Assembly (NCBI RefSeq): GCF_030161375.1
Contig: NZ_BSSQ01000003.1
Span: forward strand, 62,001 to 126,000
Length of the DNA stretch: 64,000 nt
Reading direction: 5' to 3'
DNA from: Paenibacillus glycanilyticus
GTDB lineage: Bacteria; Bacillota; Bacilli; Paenibacillales; Paenibacillaceae
The translations under genes and the position numbers were made by a program. Shown piece by piece: positions 40,786-49,766 of the stretch. Positions within the stretch are counted from its first letter, which is position 1, and each line of letters opens with the position of its first letter. Below the pieces are notes generated by a model, which ran no database searches, was not told where the DNA came from, and saw nothing but the letters and a program-made list of their open reading frames with translations.

Positions 40786-41394
40786 CTATTCCACGCCATG
40801 CTTCTGGCGAAGCTTGGCCAATTCGGCAAGAAGCGTATCCGATGGATCACGGTTCAACTGCATCATTTTGTACAGGTAATGAATCGGGAACACGCATTTC
40901 TCGGCGGGAATATCTTTGAATCCAAGCTCAAGAACCGGCGTGTGGTTCGCATCCAATCCTCTATGGCCCGTAATCGTCAGCGGCGCAAATTCTTCGCTTA
41001 CTGCGCTGAGACAATGCGGGAACAGAGTATGGTCGATAAACTCTTCTTCTTTCTGTTCGCTCTCGTGAGGACCGGGCAGCTCTTTGCCGCCTTTGTTAGT
41101 CTTCATCAGCTCATAGAAGAAGGAAGCCATCCATTCACCGGCATCCCGGCCGCCGTCCTGGAACTGCTCCGCCAATTCGCGAAGGAAAAAGCCGCAGTCA
41201 TAAGATTTCTTGAAATCATTGGTTACCCGGTAGATGAAGATCTGTCCGAACTTCTCATCGTTTGCAATAAGACCTTCTACATTCGGGAAAAATGCTCTCA
41301 GCGACGCGAGACCCTTCTGGTAAATCGTCTTCATGAGCGAATCCCAGACTTCCGCATTATCGTTACTATTTACATTAGTATTATCATTATTCAT
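40786..41394 (-). CDS. Unknown protein, upstream copy of a tandem pair
   Basis: 202 residues, soluble, family not recognised. It has an Asn/Asp-rich N-terminus (NNDNTNVNSNDN) and then the same core as the copy at 40061-40687: YDCGFFLRELAEQFQDGG, EWMASFFYELMKTNKGGK, IDHTLFPHC and LNRDPSDTLLAELAKLRQKHG. The core is helical. GAGGGTG lies 8 nt before the ATG at 41394; the longer frame to 41418 is less likely. No enzyme motif was identified. Confidence 0.7.
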   Translation of the reverse strand: MNNDNTNVNSNDNAEVWDSLMKTIYQKGLASLRAFFPNVEGLIANDEKFGQIFIYRVTNDFKKSYDCGFFLRELAEQFQDGGRDAGEWMASFFYELMKTNKGGKELPGPHESEQKEEEFIDHTLFPHCLSAVSEEFAPLTITGHRGLDANHTPVLELGFKDIPAEKCVFPIHYLYKMMQLNRDPSDTLLAELAKLRQKHGVE

Positions 41395-41459
41395 CTTGTA
41401 TTCACCCTCATGCATCATACCATTCTGCGCTTTGGAACGTCCAGTGCAATACTTAACAA

Positions 41460-41921
41460 CTAACCGCGGCTTACAAAGAACGGAAGCTGCTCAATTCCTA
41501 CCAGGCGGAGGTACGTAAACAGCTGGCCTTTATGATGAATTTCATGATCTTTCGCATTTTCCAGCAACGCAAAACCCGGGACCGCATTCCCGAAGAAATC
41601 AATGGATTGTGCAAGCTGCTCCGGCGTAAGGGTGCGAAGAGTGGCTTCCGTTCTTTCCGTAGAAGCAGCAACAACCGCCTTCAGATCTTCAACCGTTTCC
41701 GGAGGGGAAGCAGGTTTGGTGCCTTGCGTATGCGCGCCGTTCTGAACGGTATTCGCGAACATATCCATCGCACCTGTAATATGTAGGACGAGTTCTTTAA
41801 GCGACATCCCTTTCTCCCAAGGTCTGTAGGAAAGCTGTTCCGTCGTTACGCCCTCAAGCATGTCATGCAATACTTTGCGATGGCTTTTCCAAGCCGCGAT
41901 AAATGTCTCAATGTTTGTCAT
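41460..41921 (-). CDS. DinB-family protein
   Basis: 153 residues of the DinB/YfiT four-helix bundle: a first helix (FIAAWKSHRKVLHDMLEG), then LSYRPWEKGMSLKELVLHITG with one metal-binding His, and HEIHHKGQLFTYLRLVG with two more. The triad suggests a divalent-metal protein, often a thiol transferase or of unknown function. GAGGAG lies 10 nt before the ATG at 41921; the frame to 41987 is rejected. Confidence 0.87.
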   Translation of the reverse strand: MTNIETFIAAWKSHRKVLHDMLEGVTTEQLSYRPWEKGMSLKELVLHITGAMDMFANTVQNGAHTQGTKPASPPETVEDLKAVVAASTERTEATLRTLTPEQLAQSIDFFGNAVPGFALLENAKDHEIHHKGQLFTYLRLVGIEQLPFFVSRG

Positions 41922-42117
41922 TTTACAATTTCTCCTCTGCTTTGTATTCCACCTATTCATTATAAAGGCTACAAAATGGTTTTTCATCTTTTCGCGCCAT
42001 GCAAACTTTCTTATCCTGTTGTGAGCCTATATTTTGAGCCTATATAATGAAGACTTTTTTCTCCCCGGTCCGTTGAGATTACAATTCATGCGCAGACGTT
42101 CACAACTCTCAAAAAAA

Positions 42118-42171
42118 TTTACATTGCGTTAACATGAATAACGTTTTGCGTTTACGTAGCCCAACTAGAAT
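42118..42171 (+). promoter_or_regulatory. Pho box and promoter of pstSCAB
   Basis: TTTACA at 42118, TTAACA at 42129 and TTTACG at 42151 follow the 11-bp phasing of PhoP sites (TTAACA-like units); the 42140 unit is degenerate, and TTCACA at 42099 is out of phase. TAGAAT (42166-42171) is a plausible -10. The rest of the 300-bp gap upstream shows only a short direct repeat of TTGAGCCTATAT-like sequence near 42020-42045. Confidence 0.75.
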
Positions 42172-42224
42172 AGCTCTTGTAAGGAAAAACAAAAACACAA
42201 GTTTGGAAGGGGAACCTAACTATT

Positions 42225-43157
42225 ATGAAAAAGTCTTTGATCGTTACTATGGCACTTACATTGTCGCTCTCGCTCGCAGCATGCGGCAATAACAACAATA
42301 ACGGTGCAAACAACGGAAACGCAGCAGCTACAAACAATGCTACAACAAATAATACGGCTTCCGCTGATCTGTCCGGCTCCATCCTGGCTTCTGGCTCCAC
42401 TGCTCTTCAACCGCTGGTTGACCAAGTATCGAAAGAGTTCATGGACAAAAACACTGGCGTATCGATTCAAGTTCAAGGCGGCGGCAGCGGTACAGGCCTT
42501 ACTCAAGTATCCGAAGGTCAAGCCCAAATCGGCAACTCCGACGTATTCGCTGAAGAGAAGCTTGACGCTGACAAAGCAGCTGAACTCGTTGACCACCAAG
42601 TGGCTGTAGTCGCTATGGCAGCTGTAACTAACAAAGACGTTGGCGTGGACAACCTGACTAAACAACAACTGGTTGACATCTTCACTGGCAAAGTAACGAA
42701 CTGGAAAGACGTTGGCGGCAAAGACGAGAAAATCCAAATCGTTAACCGTCCATCGAGCTCCGGTACTCGCGCAACTTTCGAGAAATTCGCGCTTGGCACG
42801 AAAACAGAAGACCTTGCAGGTTCGATCCAAGAGGACGCTTCCGGTACGGTTAAGAAACTCGTAAGCGAAACTCCTGGCGCTATTGGTTACCTGGCACTGT
42901 CCTACCTGGATGATTCGGTAACAGCTCTGAAATACGAAGGCGTTGACGCAAACGTTGATAACGTAGCTAAGGGTACTTACCCAGTATGGGCTTACGAGCA
43001 CATGTACACGAAAGGCGAGCCTGACGCAGCAACTAAAGCTTTCCTTGACTACATGGTATCCGAAGAAGTTCAAAACGGCGACGTTGTAGAAATGGGCTAC
43101 ATCCCGGCAAGCAAAATGGAAGTAACTCGCGACGCTGCAGGCAACGTAACGAAATAA
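42225..43157 (+). CDS. pstS: Phosphate ABC transporter substrate-binding lipoprotein PstS
   Basis: 310 residues. The lipobox LSLAACGN is followed by an Asn-rich linker. The phosphate-binding domain has ILASGSTALQPLVDQV, VQGGGSGTGL, IGNSDVFAEE, IVNRPSSSGTRATFEKF and the ETPGAIGYLALSY strand, all contacts typical for PstS. It captures inorganic phosphate outside the membrane. Codon use is biased to highly expressed codons, fitting induction under phosphate starvation from the Pho box upstream. Confidence 0.95.
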   Translation: MKKSLIVTMALTLSLSLAACGNNNNNGANNGNAAATNNATTNNTASADLSGSILASGSTALQPLVDQVSKEFMDKNTGVSIQVQGGGSGTGLTQVSEGQAQIGNSDVFAEEKLDADKAAELVDHQVAVVAMAAVTNKDVGVDNLTKQQLVDIFTGKVTNWKDVGGKDEKIQIVNRPSSSGTRATFEKFALGTKTEDLAGSIQEDASGTVKKLVSETPGAIGYLALSYLDDSVTALKYEGVDANVDNVAKGTYPVWAYEHMYTKGEPDAATKAFLDYMVSEEVQNGDVVEMGYIPASKMEVTRDAAGNVTK

Positions 43158-43180
43158 TAAACAACTGAAATAAATATGTT

Positions 43181-43216
43181 GAAGTCAAGAGACGAGCTAG
43201 CTCGCCTCTTGACTTC
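43181..43216 (+). promoter_or_regulatory. Intercistronic hairpin between pstS and pstC
   Basis: GAAGTCAAGAG and CTCTTGACTTC pair perfectly, with GAGC/GCTC in the loop and no T-run. It probably stabilises the pstS message or attenuates read-through so that pstS exceeds pstCAB. Confidence 0.65.
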
Positions 43217-43260
43217 ATGTCCTATATCAATTGTAAACAATTTGTAAAGGGTGAACAAAG

Positions 43261-44163
43261 GTGAAGAAGTCTAATGATCGAGAAGTAGCCACGCCGCATC
43301 TTGCGGAAGAATGGGTCGGCAAAGTTTATACATTCATCTGCATCTTGTTTCTTATCATCACCATTTTTTCGATGGTTTACTTCGTCGCTTCAAAGGGACT
43401 TAGCACCTTTTTGGTAAACGGCGTTAACGTAAAAGATTTGTTAACAGGATTGAAATGGAAACCGGACGGCGAACCTCCTATGTTTGGTGCATTGCCGTTT
43501 ATCTTCGGTTCGTTCAGCACATCGATTCTTGCTGCCATTATCGCTGCTCCGCTTGGGTTCTGCGCTGCGGTATTTATGATCGAGTTATCTCCAAAAATCG
43601 GCCGCACCTTTATGCAGCCCGTTATCGAACTGCTTGCAGGCATTCCATCCGTCGTATACGGATTTGTTGGATTAAGTGTAGTCGTTCCACTATTCCGCGA
43701 TATATTCCCTGGCCAAGGCGTCGGGATCGCGGCAGGCGCGCTTGTCCTTGCCTTTATGATCTTACCTACAATTACGACTATAGCAACGGATGCGCTGGCT
43801 TCCCTGCCTGCGGGTCTGAAAGAAGGCTCCTACGCGCTTGGCGCAACCCGTTGGCAAACCATATATCGCATTGTCCTGCCAACTACGCTTCCTGCGCAGA
43901 TGACAGGTATCGTACTAGGTATTGCGAGAGCTTTCGGCGAGGCGCTTGCCGTCCAGATGGTCATCGGCAACGCTCCGCATATCCCGCATTCCCTGTTTCA
44001 ATCGGCATCAACGCTCACAAGTGCCATTACGCTTAGCATGGGCAACACGGCGATGGGCTCCGTACAAAATAACGCCTTGTGGTCGCTTGCGTTAATTCTG
44101 ATGATGATGACCTTCGTATTCGTATTTATTATTCGCTGGCTGGAAGGACGGAAAAAGCTATGA
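43261..44163 (+). CDS. pstC: Phosphate ABC transporter permease PstC
   Basis: 300 residues, six membrane helices. It has FGALPFIFGSFSTSILAAIIAAPLGFCAAVFMIEL early and the cytoplasmic coupling loop ASLPAGLKEGSYALGATRWQTIYRIVLPTTLPAQMTGIVLG. GTG start with AAAGGGTG upstream. It overlaps pstA by ATGA. With PstA it forms the channel for phosphate. Confidence 0.94.
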   Translation: MKKSNDREVATPHLAEEWVGKVYTFICILFLIITIFSMVYFVASKGLSTFLVNGVNVKDLLTGLKWKPDGEPPMFGALPFIFGSFSTSILAAIIAAPLGFCAAVFMIELSPKIGRTFMQPVIELLAGIPSVVYGFVGLSVVVPLFRDIFPGQGVGIAAGALVLAFMILPTITTIATDALASLPAGLKEGSYALGATRWQTIYRIVLPTTLPAQMTGIVLGIARAFGEALAVQMVIGNAPHIPHSLFQSASTLTSAITLSMGNTAMGSVQNNALWSLALILMMMTFVFVFIIRWLEGRKKL

Positions 44164-45047
44164 GCGCCAAAACCGCAGATAAAATCGCAACCGGCATTAT
44201 TATTTTCATTACGGGCTTAATTGCTCTCGCCCTGATTGGACTCTTGGGCTACATTTTGTTCCGCGGAATGGGCCATATTAGCTGGCATTTCCTGACTTCT
44301 CCGCCAGAGACAATACGCAAAGGCGGCGGTATCGGACCGCAATTGTTCAACTCCTTGTTCTTGCTCGTGTTAACGATGGTTATTACCGTACCGATTGGGA
44401 TCGGAGCCGGCATTTATATGAGCGAATACGCGAAAGCCGGCAAAATCACTTCAACGATCCGCCTGATCGTCGAAGTATTGTCTTCCTTCCCTTCGATCAT
44501 CGTTGGTTTGTTCGGCCTTCTCGTCATCGTAAATAAATTTAACTTTGGCTTCTCCCTGTTGTCCGGTGCTCTTGCGCTGACCATCTTCAACTTGCCTCTG
44601 ATGGTGCGGATTACGGAACAAGGTCTCCGCAGCGTACCGCTGGCACAGAAAGAAGCAAGTCTTGCGCTTGGCATCTCCAAGTGGAAAACGATCCGTTCGG
44701 TTCAGCTTCCAATCGCGCTTCCGATCGTGCTATCCGGTTCGATTCTGGCGGCTGGCCGTATCTTCGGTGAAGCGGCAGCGCTTCTGTTCACCGCCGGCAT
44801 GAGTACCCCGCGGCTTGATTTCTCTGACTGGAACCCGCTCCATTCGGACTCGCCGCTTAACCCGATGCGTCCGGCCGAAACGTTGGCCGTGCATATCTGG
44901 AAGATCAACTCGGAAGGTCTGGCGCCGGATGCAACGCAAATCGCGGCAGGGGCTTCGGCCGTACTTATTATTACCGTTCTACTCTTTAACTTAGGCGCGC
45001 GAGCGCTTGGACGTTATATGCACAACAAATTTACAGCTTCTAAATAA
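44160..45047 (+). CDS. pstA: Phosphate ABC transporter permease PstA
   Basis: 295 residues, six helices. The coupling loop is [37 protein letters not shown] and a [17 protein letters not shown] loop follows. The start is set at 44160, where ATGA overlaps the pstC stop; the frame's upstream codons from 44079 lie inside pstC. Confidence 0.94.
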   Translation: MSAKTADKIATGIIIFITGLIALALIGLLGYILFRGMGHISWHFLTSPPETIRKGGGIGPQLFNSLFLLVLTMVITVPIGIGAGIYMSEYAKAGKITSTIRLIVEVLSSFPSIIVGLFGLLVIVNKFNFGFSLLSGALALTIFNLPLMVRITEQGLRSVPLAQKEASLALGISKWKTIRSVQLPIALPIVLSGSILAAGRIFGEAAALLFTAGMSTPRLDFSDWNPLHSDSPLNPMRPAETLAVHIWKINSEGLAPDATQIAAGASAVLIITVLLFNLGARALGRYMHNKFTASK

Positions 45048-45060
45048 GGAGGATCCGATC

Positions 45061-45819
45061 GTGGGAGAAATTGCATTATCCGCTAAGAAGTTAAACGTCT
45101 ACTATGGAGAAAAACATGCGGTTCACGACGTGTCGCTTGATTTCGCCGAGAAGGAAGTAACGGCTCTGATCGGCCCTTCCGGCTGCGGCAAATCAACCTT
45201 CCTCAGAAGCTTGAACCGAATGAACGATTTGATTCCTTCTTGCCGGGTTACCGGCGAGATCCGGATCGGAGACCGCGATATTAACGAAGGGAATACCGAT
45301 GTTGTTGCTCTTCGCAAAAACATTGGCATGGTTTGGCAGCGCCCGAACCCATTCCACAAGTCTATCTATGAGAACATCGCGTTTGGACCCCGTTATCATG
45401 GCATTAAGAACAAAAAGCAGCTGAACGACATCGTTGAAGAATCCCTTCGCAAAGCAGCGATCTGGGAAGAAACGAAAGACCGCCTGCATAAATCCGCGCT
45501 CGCTTTGTCCGGCGGCCAACAGCAGCGCCTTTGTATCGCGCGCGCGATCGCCGTTAAACCGGAAGTCATCCTGATGGATGAACCGGCGTCCGCTCTTGAC
45601 CCGATCTCGACCTCCAAGATCGAGGAGCTGATCTCCGAGCTGAAGCAGGATTACAGCATCGTTATCGTTACCCATAACATGCATCAGGCAGCTCGCGTGT
45701 CCAATAAGACCGCCTTCTTCTTAAACGGCCATGTCGTTGAATACGATAAAACGGAAGTTATTTTCACGAACCCATCCGAGCAACGGACAAATGATTATAT
45801 TACAGGCCGCTTCGGTTAA
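45061..45819 (+). CDS. pstB: Phosphate ABC transporter ATP-binding protein PstB
   Basis: 252 residues. Walker [25 protein letters not shown]-loop [10 protein letters not shown], signature [16 protein letters not shown], Walker [13 protein letters not shown] and a C-terminal [16 protein letters not shown] are all typical of PstB. GTG start at 45061 with GGAGG 8 nt upstream. The operon ends here: no phoU follows, unlike many pst operons. Confidence 0.95.
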   Translation: MGEIALSAKKLNVYYGEKHAVHDVSLDFAEKEVTALIGPSGCGKSTFLRSLNRMNDLIPSCRVTGEIRIGDRDINEGNTDVVALRKNIGMVWQRPNPFHKSIYENIAFGPRYHGIKNKKQLNDIVEESLRKAAIWEETKDRLHKSALALSGGQQQRLCIARAIAVKPEVILMDEPASALDPISTSKIEELISELKQDYSIVIVTHNMHQAARVSNKTAFFLNGHVVEYDKTEVIFTNPSEQRTNDYITGRFG

Positions 45820-45837
45820 TGAAGCGGCATATCATAT

Positions 45838-45874
45838 AAGGGCTAGACGAACCGGTCAGGTTCATCTAGCCCTT
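45838..45874. terminator. Bidirectional terminator after pstB
   Basis: AAGGGCTAGA and TCTAGCCCTT pair, with GAACC/GGTTC extending the stem. Confidence 0.87.
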
Positions 45875-45888
45875 ATTGTTGTTATGGA

Positions 45889-47577
45889 TTAATAACCAAG
45901 GATGCTTTTTGTTTTATTGAAGATATCGTTCGCCATTTGCGCGTAACGGTCGCTGCCGTTCGCCTGCACCTGTTTGACAAAATTGTCGAAGTTATCGATC
46001 TTCTCTTGTCCTGTGATGAACTTGAGCGTCATCGTGCCTACATAGTCCATAAGCGGCTTCGAGATCAGGTTCAGCTGTTCGCTTTCGTCGGCTGAAGCCA
46101 TAATTGGCGGTGCAACTGGACGAGCCGTACGATTGTTCAGAATACGGTTGTTAAAGTCAATTTCACCGTCTGTCATTTTCGACTGTCTGAGCTTCGTAGT
46201 ACCGCCGTATGCGAATACGCCTCCGCCGAAACCGTAGTCTGCGTTCAGCTTTTTCGTTGCCGTAGGGTTCATGCCGTTGTAAGTAATGTCCGGATTAAGC
46301 GTAATTTTGCCACTTGCGTCCTTTGTGAAAGTCTCGCCCTCTACCCCCCACAGGCTAAGCGTTTGACCTTCATCGGAGTACCAGAGCCAGTCAACGAAAC
46401 GAAGCATCTTAATAAATTTCTCTTCGCCCAGGTCTTTCAAAGCGTTCTCACTAATCATAATGCCGTTCTCAAGACGGGAGTTCTCAACCTGCAGCTGACC
46501 TTTAGGGCCGCCTGGAGGCGTGATAATCATGAGCTGAGCATTTGGATCTTCCATCTTTGTCTGGATATCCGTGAATACTTGATAGTTGGCGTTGATCACG
46601 TAAGTATCGCCTTTGTAGAACTTCGCTTTTGCCGCATCGTCTTCTTGCGTGAACGATTCCGGATCCATGATACCTTCCGTAATCAGCTTATTGAAGTACG
46701 ATACGTAGTCTTTGAAGTCTTGGGTATTGTCAGCAAATTCGAATTGCTTCGAATCCTGGTTGAAGCGCATGCCGTTTGCTTTACCCCAACCGGCAGTTAC
46801 GCCATATTCTACAGCTGCGATGTTCAATGTAGATTCGCCTTTGGACTGATCGGAGAATACGTATTTAGCGCCCGTAAAGTCTTTAACTTTCTTCATGGCC
46901 GCGTAGAAATCTTCGTAAGTCCAGCTCGTTTCTTTGGACAGGTCTACACCGGCTTTCTCGAAAATATCTTTGCGGATAACGAACGAGTAGCCGCCGCCCG
47001 GTGCTTCCCACATACCTGGAAGAACATAGTATTTACCGTTTGCTTGCATTTTCGCTTTCAGGTCATCTTCCATGCCCCAAGCTTTTACCGCTTTTTGATA
47101 GTTAGGCATGTATTGCACATAGTCGCTGATCGGAACGATTTGACCGCCTGCAACAAATGCGGATTCATCATACGTTTTAGGGATGATATATGGAGCATCG
47201 CCGCTGTTTACGAGGAGCGATTTTTGGTTCTCGTATTCAGTTCTTGCTACAACCGACAAGTCAAAAGAGACGTTTGTTTTCTCTTGGATCGCGCTCCAGA
47301 TTCTCCAGTCTTTTTTGTATGGATAGCCCTCGTTGTCGCTGAACATCATGGAGTACGTAACCGGCTCATTCGAATGGAACGTAACATCCTCGCCATAAGC
47401 GTAATCTTCGGCCGGTTTGTCCGATGCTGCTGCATTACCCGAACCAGCCGCGGTATCCGCTGGCGAAGCCGAACTGTTGCTTGGTTTTTCATTATTATTC
47501 CCGCTGCAAGCCGCCATAACGAACAACACCATGATCACCGACAAAATCAATCCCATTGTTCTACTGAATCTTTTCAT
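45889..47577 (-). CDS. ABC transporter substrate-binding lipoprotein (LplA-like)
   Basis: 562 residues, long for a binding protein, as is usual in the LplA/YtcQ group. A lipobox (FVMAACSG) follows the signal helix. The mature part includes VTYSMMFSDNEGYPYKKDWRIWSAIQEKTNVSFDLSVV and a late WLWYSDEGQTLSLWGVEGET block typical of Paenibacillus oligosaccharide-binding proteins. The substrate is probably a plant or bacterial glycan fragment, not identified. GGGAGG lies 7 nt before the ATG at 47577. Last gene of the operon permease-permease-binding protein. Confidence 0.86.
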   Translation of the reverse strand: MKRFSRTMGLILSVIMVLFVMAACSGNNNEKPSNSSASPADTAAGSGNAAASDKPAEDYAYGEDVTFHSNEPVTYSMMFSDNEGYPYKKDWRIWSAIQEKTNVSFDLSVVARTEYENQKSLLVNSGDAPYIIPKTYDESAFVAGGQIVPISDYVQYMPNYQKAVKAWGMEDDLKAKMQANGKYYVLPGMWEAPGGGYSFVIRKDIFEKAGVDLSKETSWTYEDFYAAMKKVKDFTGAKYVFSDQSKGESTLNIAAVEYGVTAGWGKANGMRFNQDSKQFEFADNTQDFKDYVSYFNKLITEGIMDPESFTQEDDAAKAKFYKGDTYVINANYQVFTDIQTKMEDPNAQLMIITPPGGPKGQLQVENSRLENGIMISENALKDLGEEKFIKMLRFVDWLWYSDEGQTLSLWGVEGETFTKDASGKITLNPDITYNGMNPTATKKLNADYGFGGGVFAYGGTTKLRQSKMTDGEIDFNNRILNNRTARPVAPPIMASADESEQLNLISKPLMDYVGTMTLKFITGQEKIDNFDNFVKQVQANGSDRYAQMANDIFNKTKSILGY

Positions 47578-47650
47578 GCCGTGCCTCCCTTTTAATAATT
47601 GCATTTATATAACAGAACTTGCCTCGCGACCGTTCCGGTTATATCGCGTC

Positions 47651-48532
47651 TTACCCTTTTACAGCGCCAATCATCATGCCTTGCACGAAATATTTCTGGA
47701 CAAACGGGTAGATACAAATCATAGGAAGCGAAGTTAGGACCATCGCAGCCGATTTGACGGTGGCCGCAATCTGCGTCGTTTGCTCCGCGCTTGCTCCAAG
47801 TTCAGCCGGGCTGATCGCCGTTTCGATAACTTGCCGCAAATATAGCGCTACCGGCCATTTCTCCTTCGACTGCAAATACAATGAAGCATCAAACCAGCTG
47901 TTCCATATCCCCACGACAACAAATAAGAGCATGGTTGCCAGAATCGGCTTGGACAACGGTAGCGTAATTCTAAGGAAGATGCCATAGACATCCAGTCCGT
48001 CAACCTTGGCCGATTCCTCGAGCTCATTCGGAAGACTTGCGAAGAAGGTTTTCATCAATATCACGTTAAAGGCGCTGATCGCGCCGGGAATAACAAGAGC
48101 CCAAATCGTGTTGCGCATATCCAGCGTTTTGGCTACGAGAATGTAGTTCGGGATCAGTCCGCCGCCAAAGTACATCGTGAACAGGACAAACGGGATAAAA
48201 AATTTGTTAAGACGAAGTTTTTCCTTTGAAAGCGGATAGGCCATTACAGCCGTCGCCGATACGGCAATGAGAGTACCAATTACCGCGTACATAATCGTAT
48301 TGCCGTAATAGCGGAAGAAATCCGGCTTGCTCAGGATGACATTATAAGTAAGCGTAGTGAAATCTACCGGATAAAACGTTACTTTCCCCGCGTAGACAGC
48401 AGCCTCGGAACTGAAGGACTGCGCAACCAAATAAACGAACGGATATAAGGTAAAGAGCACAACTACGGTCATGATCAAAGCGTTTACGCCGTTAAAGAGG
48501 CGAGAACCCGGGGTTGCTTTCACGCTCAGCAC
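47651..48532 (-). CDS. ABC transporter permease (LplC/YtcP-like)
   Basis: 293 residues with six helices. The helix-1 region is NALIMTVVVLFTLYPFVYLVAQSFSSEAAV, the coupling loop ELEESAKVDGLDVYGIFLRITLPLSKP, and the protein ends YFVQGMMIGAVKG, the typical LplC tail. GTG at 48532 or an in-frame GTG at 48523 (better spacing from AGGAAGG) may start it. It forms the importer with the neighbouring permease and lipoprotein. Confidence 0.88.
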   Translation of the reverse strand: MLSVKATPGSRLFNGVNALIMTVVVLFTLYPFVYLVAQSFSSEAAVYAGKVTFYPVDFTTLTYNVILSKPDFFRYYGNTIMYAVIGTLIAVSATAVMAYPLSKEKLRLNKFFIPFVLFTMYFGGGLIPNYILVAKTLDMRNTIWALVIPGAISAFNVILMKTFFASLPNELEESAKVDGLDVYGIFLRITLPLSKPILATMLLFVVVGIWNSWFDASLYLQSKEKWPVALYLRQVIETAISPAELGASAEQTTQIAATVKSAAMVLTSLPMICIYPFVQKYFVQGMMIGAVKG

Positions 48533-48539
48533 TTCCTTC

Positions 48540-49469
48540 CTACCACAGACTTGATTTCGTCGTTTTTTTCGAAATAGCGTTCGCTGTCGTTACCAGAATC
48601 AGACCGATAACCCCTTCGAACAAGCCAACAGCCGTTGCATAGCTGAAGTTTGCGTTTGTAATACCCATCCGGTATACGTAAGTCGAGATAACATCCGCCG
48701 TTTCATAAGTAAGCGGGTTGTACAGAAGCAAAATCTTCTCGAAGTTCGAACCCATAATACCGCCAATGTCCAGAACGAGAAGCGTCATAATCGTTGGCAA
48801 GATGCCTGGAATCGTGACATGCCATGCAAGTCTTAACCGGCTGGCCCCGTCAATCCTTGCCGCCTCGTAAAGCTCCGTGTTGATCCCTGTCATAGCTGCA
48901 AGGTACAAGATTGTGCCCCATCCAAGTCCCTGCCAAATGCCGGAAGATACATAAATGGTTGAGAACCATTGCGGCAGCGAGATGAACTGAATCGGATCAA
49001 CGCCGAAATGGCCAAGCAGCGCGTTAATCGGACCCGATACGGACAGCATCTCTTTCACCATGCCTGCTAGAATAACCATAGAGATAAAATGCGGAAGGTA
49101 AGATACGGTCTGAACGAATTTTTTCAGCTTCAGCGTTCTGATCTCATTAATCAATAACGCAAAGATCAAGGTTAACGGGAATCGGACAATCAGATAAGCA
49201 ACGCTGAGAAAAATATTGTTCCAGAACGCCCGCCAGAAGGTCGGATCCTTCATAAACATCCGGAAGTACTGCAACCCTACCCATTCCGAGCCAAGAAAGT
49301 TGGGCCCGCCCCGATATTTCCGGAAGGCGATTACATTCCCGATCATGGGTGCGTACTTGAAAATGAGAAAATAAATGACGGGGATTAATAGGAAGGAATA
49401 CAGCTTCCACTCTTTTCTGACATGCTTCCATAGCGGCGTAACATCCAACCTTCTACTTGAGCTCTCCAT
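48540..49469 (-). CDS. ABC transporter permease (LplB/YteP-like)
   Basis: 309 residues with six helices. The N-terminal pattern YSFLLIPVIYFLIFKYAPMIGNVIAFRKY and coupling loop ELYEAARIDGASRLRLAWHVTIPGILP are typical of LplB. The ending YATAVGLFEGVIGLILVTTANAISKK is also a family trait. First gene of the operon, with GGAG before the ATG. No ATPase gene is present, so a shared MsmX-like ATPase is inferred. The 297-bp gap to the divergent AraC gene is AT-rich, and no clear promoter could be singled out. Confidence 0.88.
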   Translation of the reverse strand: MESSSRRLDVTPLWKHVRKEWKLYSFLLIPVIYFLIFKYAPMIGNVIAFRKYRGGPNFLGSEWVGLQYFRMFMKDPTFWRAFWNNIFLSVAYLIVRFPLTLIFALLINEIRTLKLKKFVQTVSYLPHFISMVILAGMVKEMLSVSGPINALLGHFGVDPIQFISLPQWFSTIYVSSGIWQGLGWGTILYLAAMTGINTELYEAARIDGASRLRLAWHVTIPGILPTIMTLLVLDIGGIMGSNFEKILLLYNPLTYETADVISTYVYRMGITNANFSYATAVGLFEGVIGLILVTTANAISKKTTKSSLW

Positions 49470-49766
49470 TTATCTCCACTCTCCTCTAGTCCATTTCGTC
49501 TACTGACCGGTCAAAAAATAGCTATATTTAACTACTTTAGTTGCATGGTCATGTGGACCTCATGATGAAATAATGCAAGTTAGAAGTCACTATTCAACAA
49601 ATGTATTCGCTTTCATAGGCTTCATTATAGCTGTATTTGATTAGTCGCTCTTCGTAAATATAGCTTTTGACTTCTCAAATATTGCCTTTTTTGATTGACT
49701 TATTGATTTTATGAGCACGGGATGCCATTATCTGATTAGTCACAAGCGAGAGAGGAAGAGTGATAG

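Noticed and set aside
42015..42050. Direct repeat of GAGCCTATAT before the Pho box
   Set aside because: Only two short adjacent copies in AT-rich DNA, out of phase with Pho-box units; likely chance or slippage.
42216..43073. Long minus-strand frame (285 codons) opposite pstS
   Set aside because: It is a mirror of the biased codons of pstS. The text is Cys/Val/Phe-rich without any domain, and no ribosome binding site precedes it.
46363..47595. 410-codon plus-strand frame opposite the LplA-like gene
   Set aside because: Antisense shadow of a clear lipoprotein gene, without protein-like motifs.
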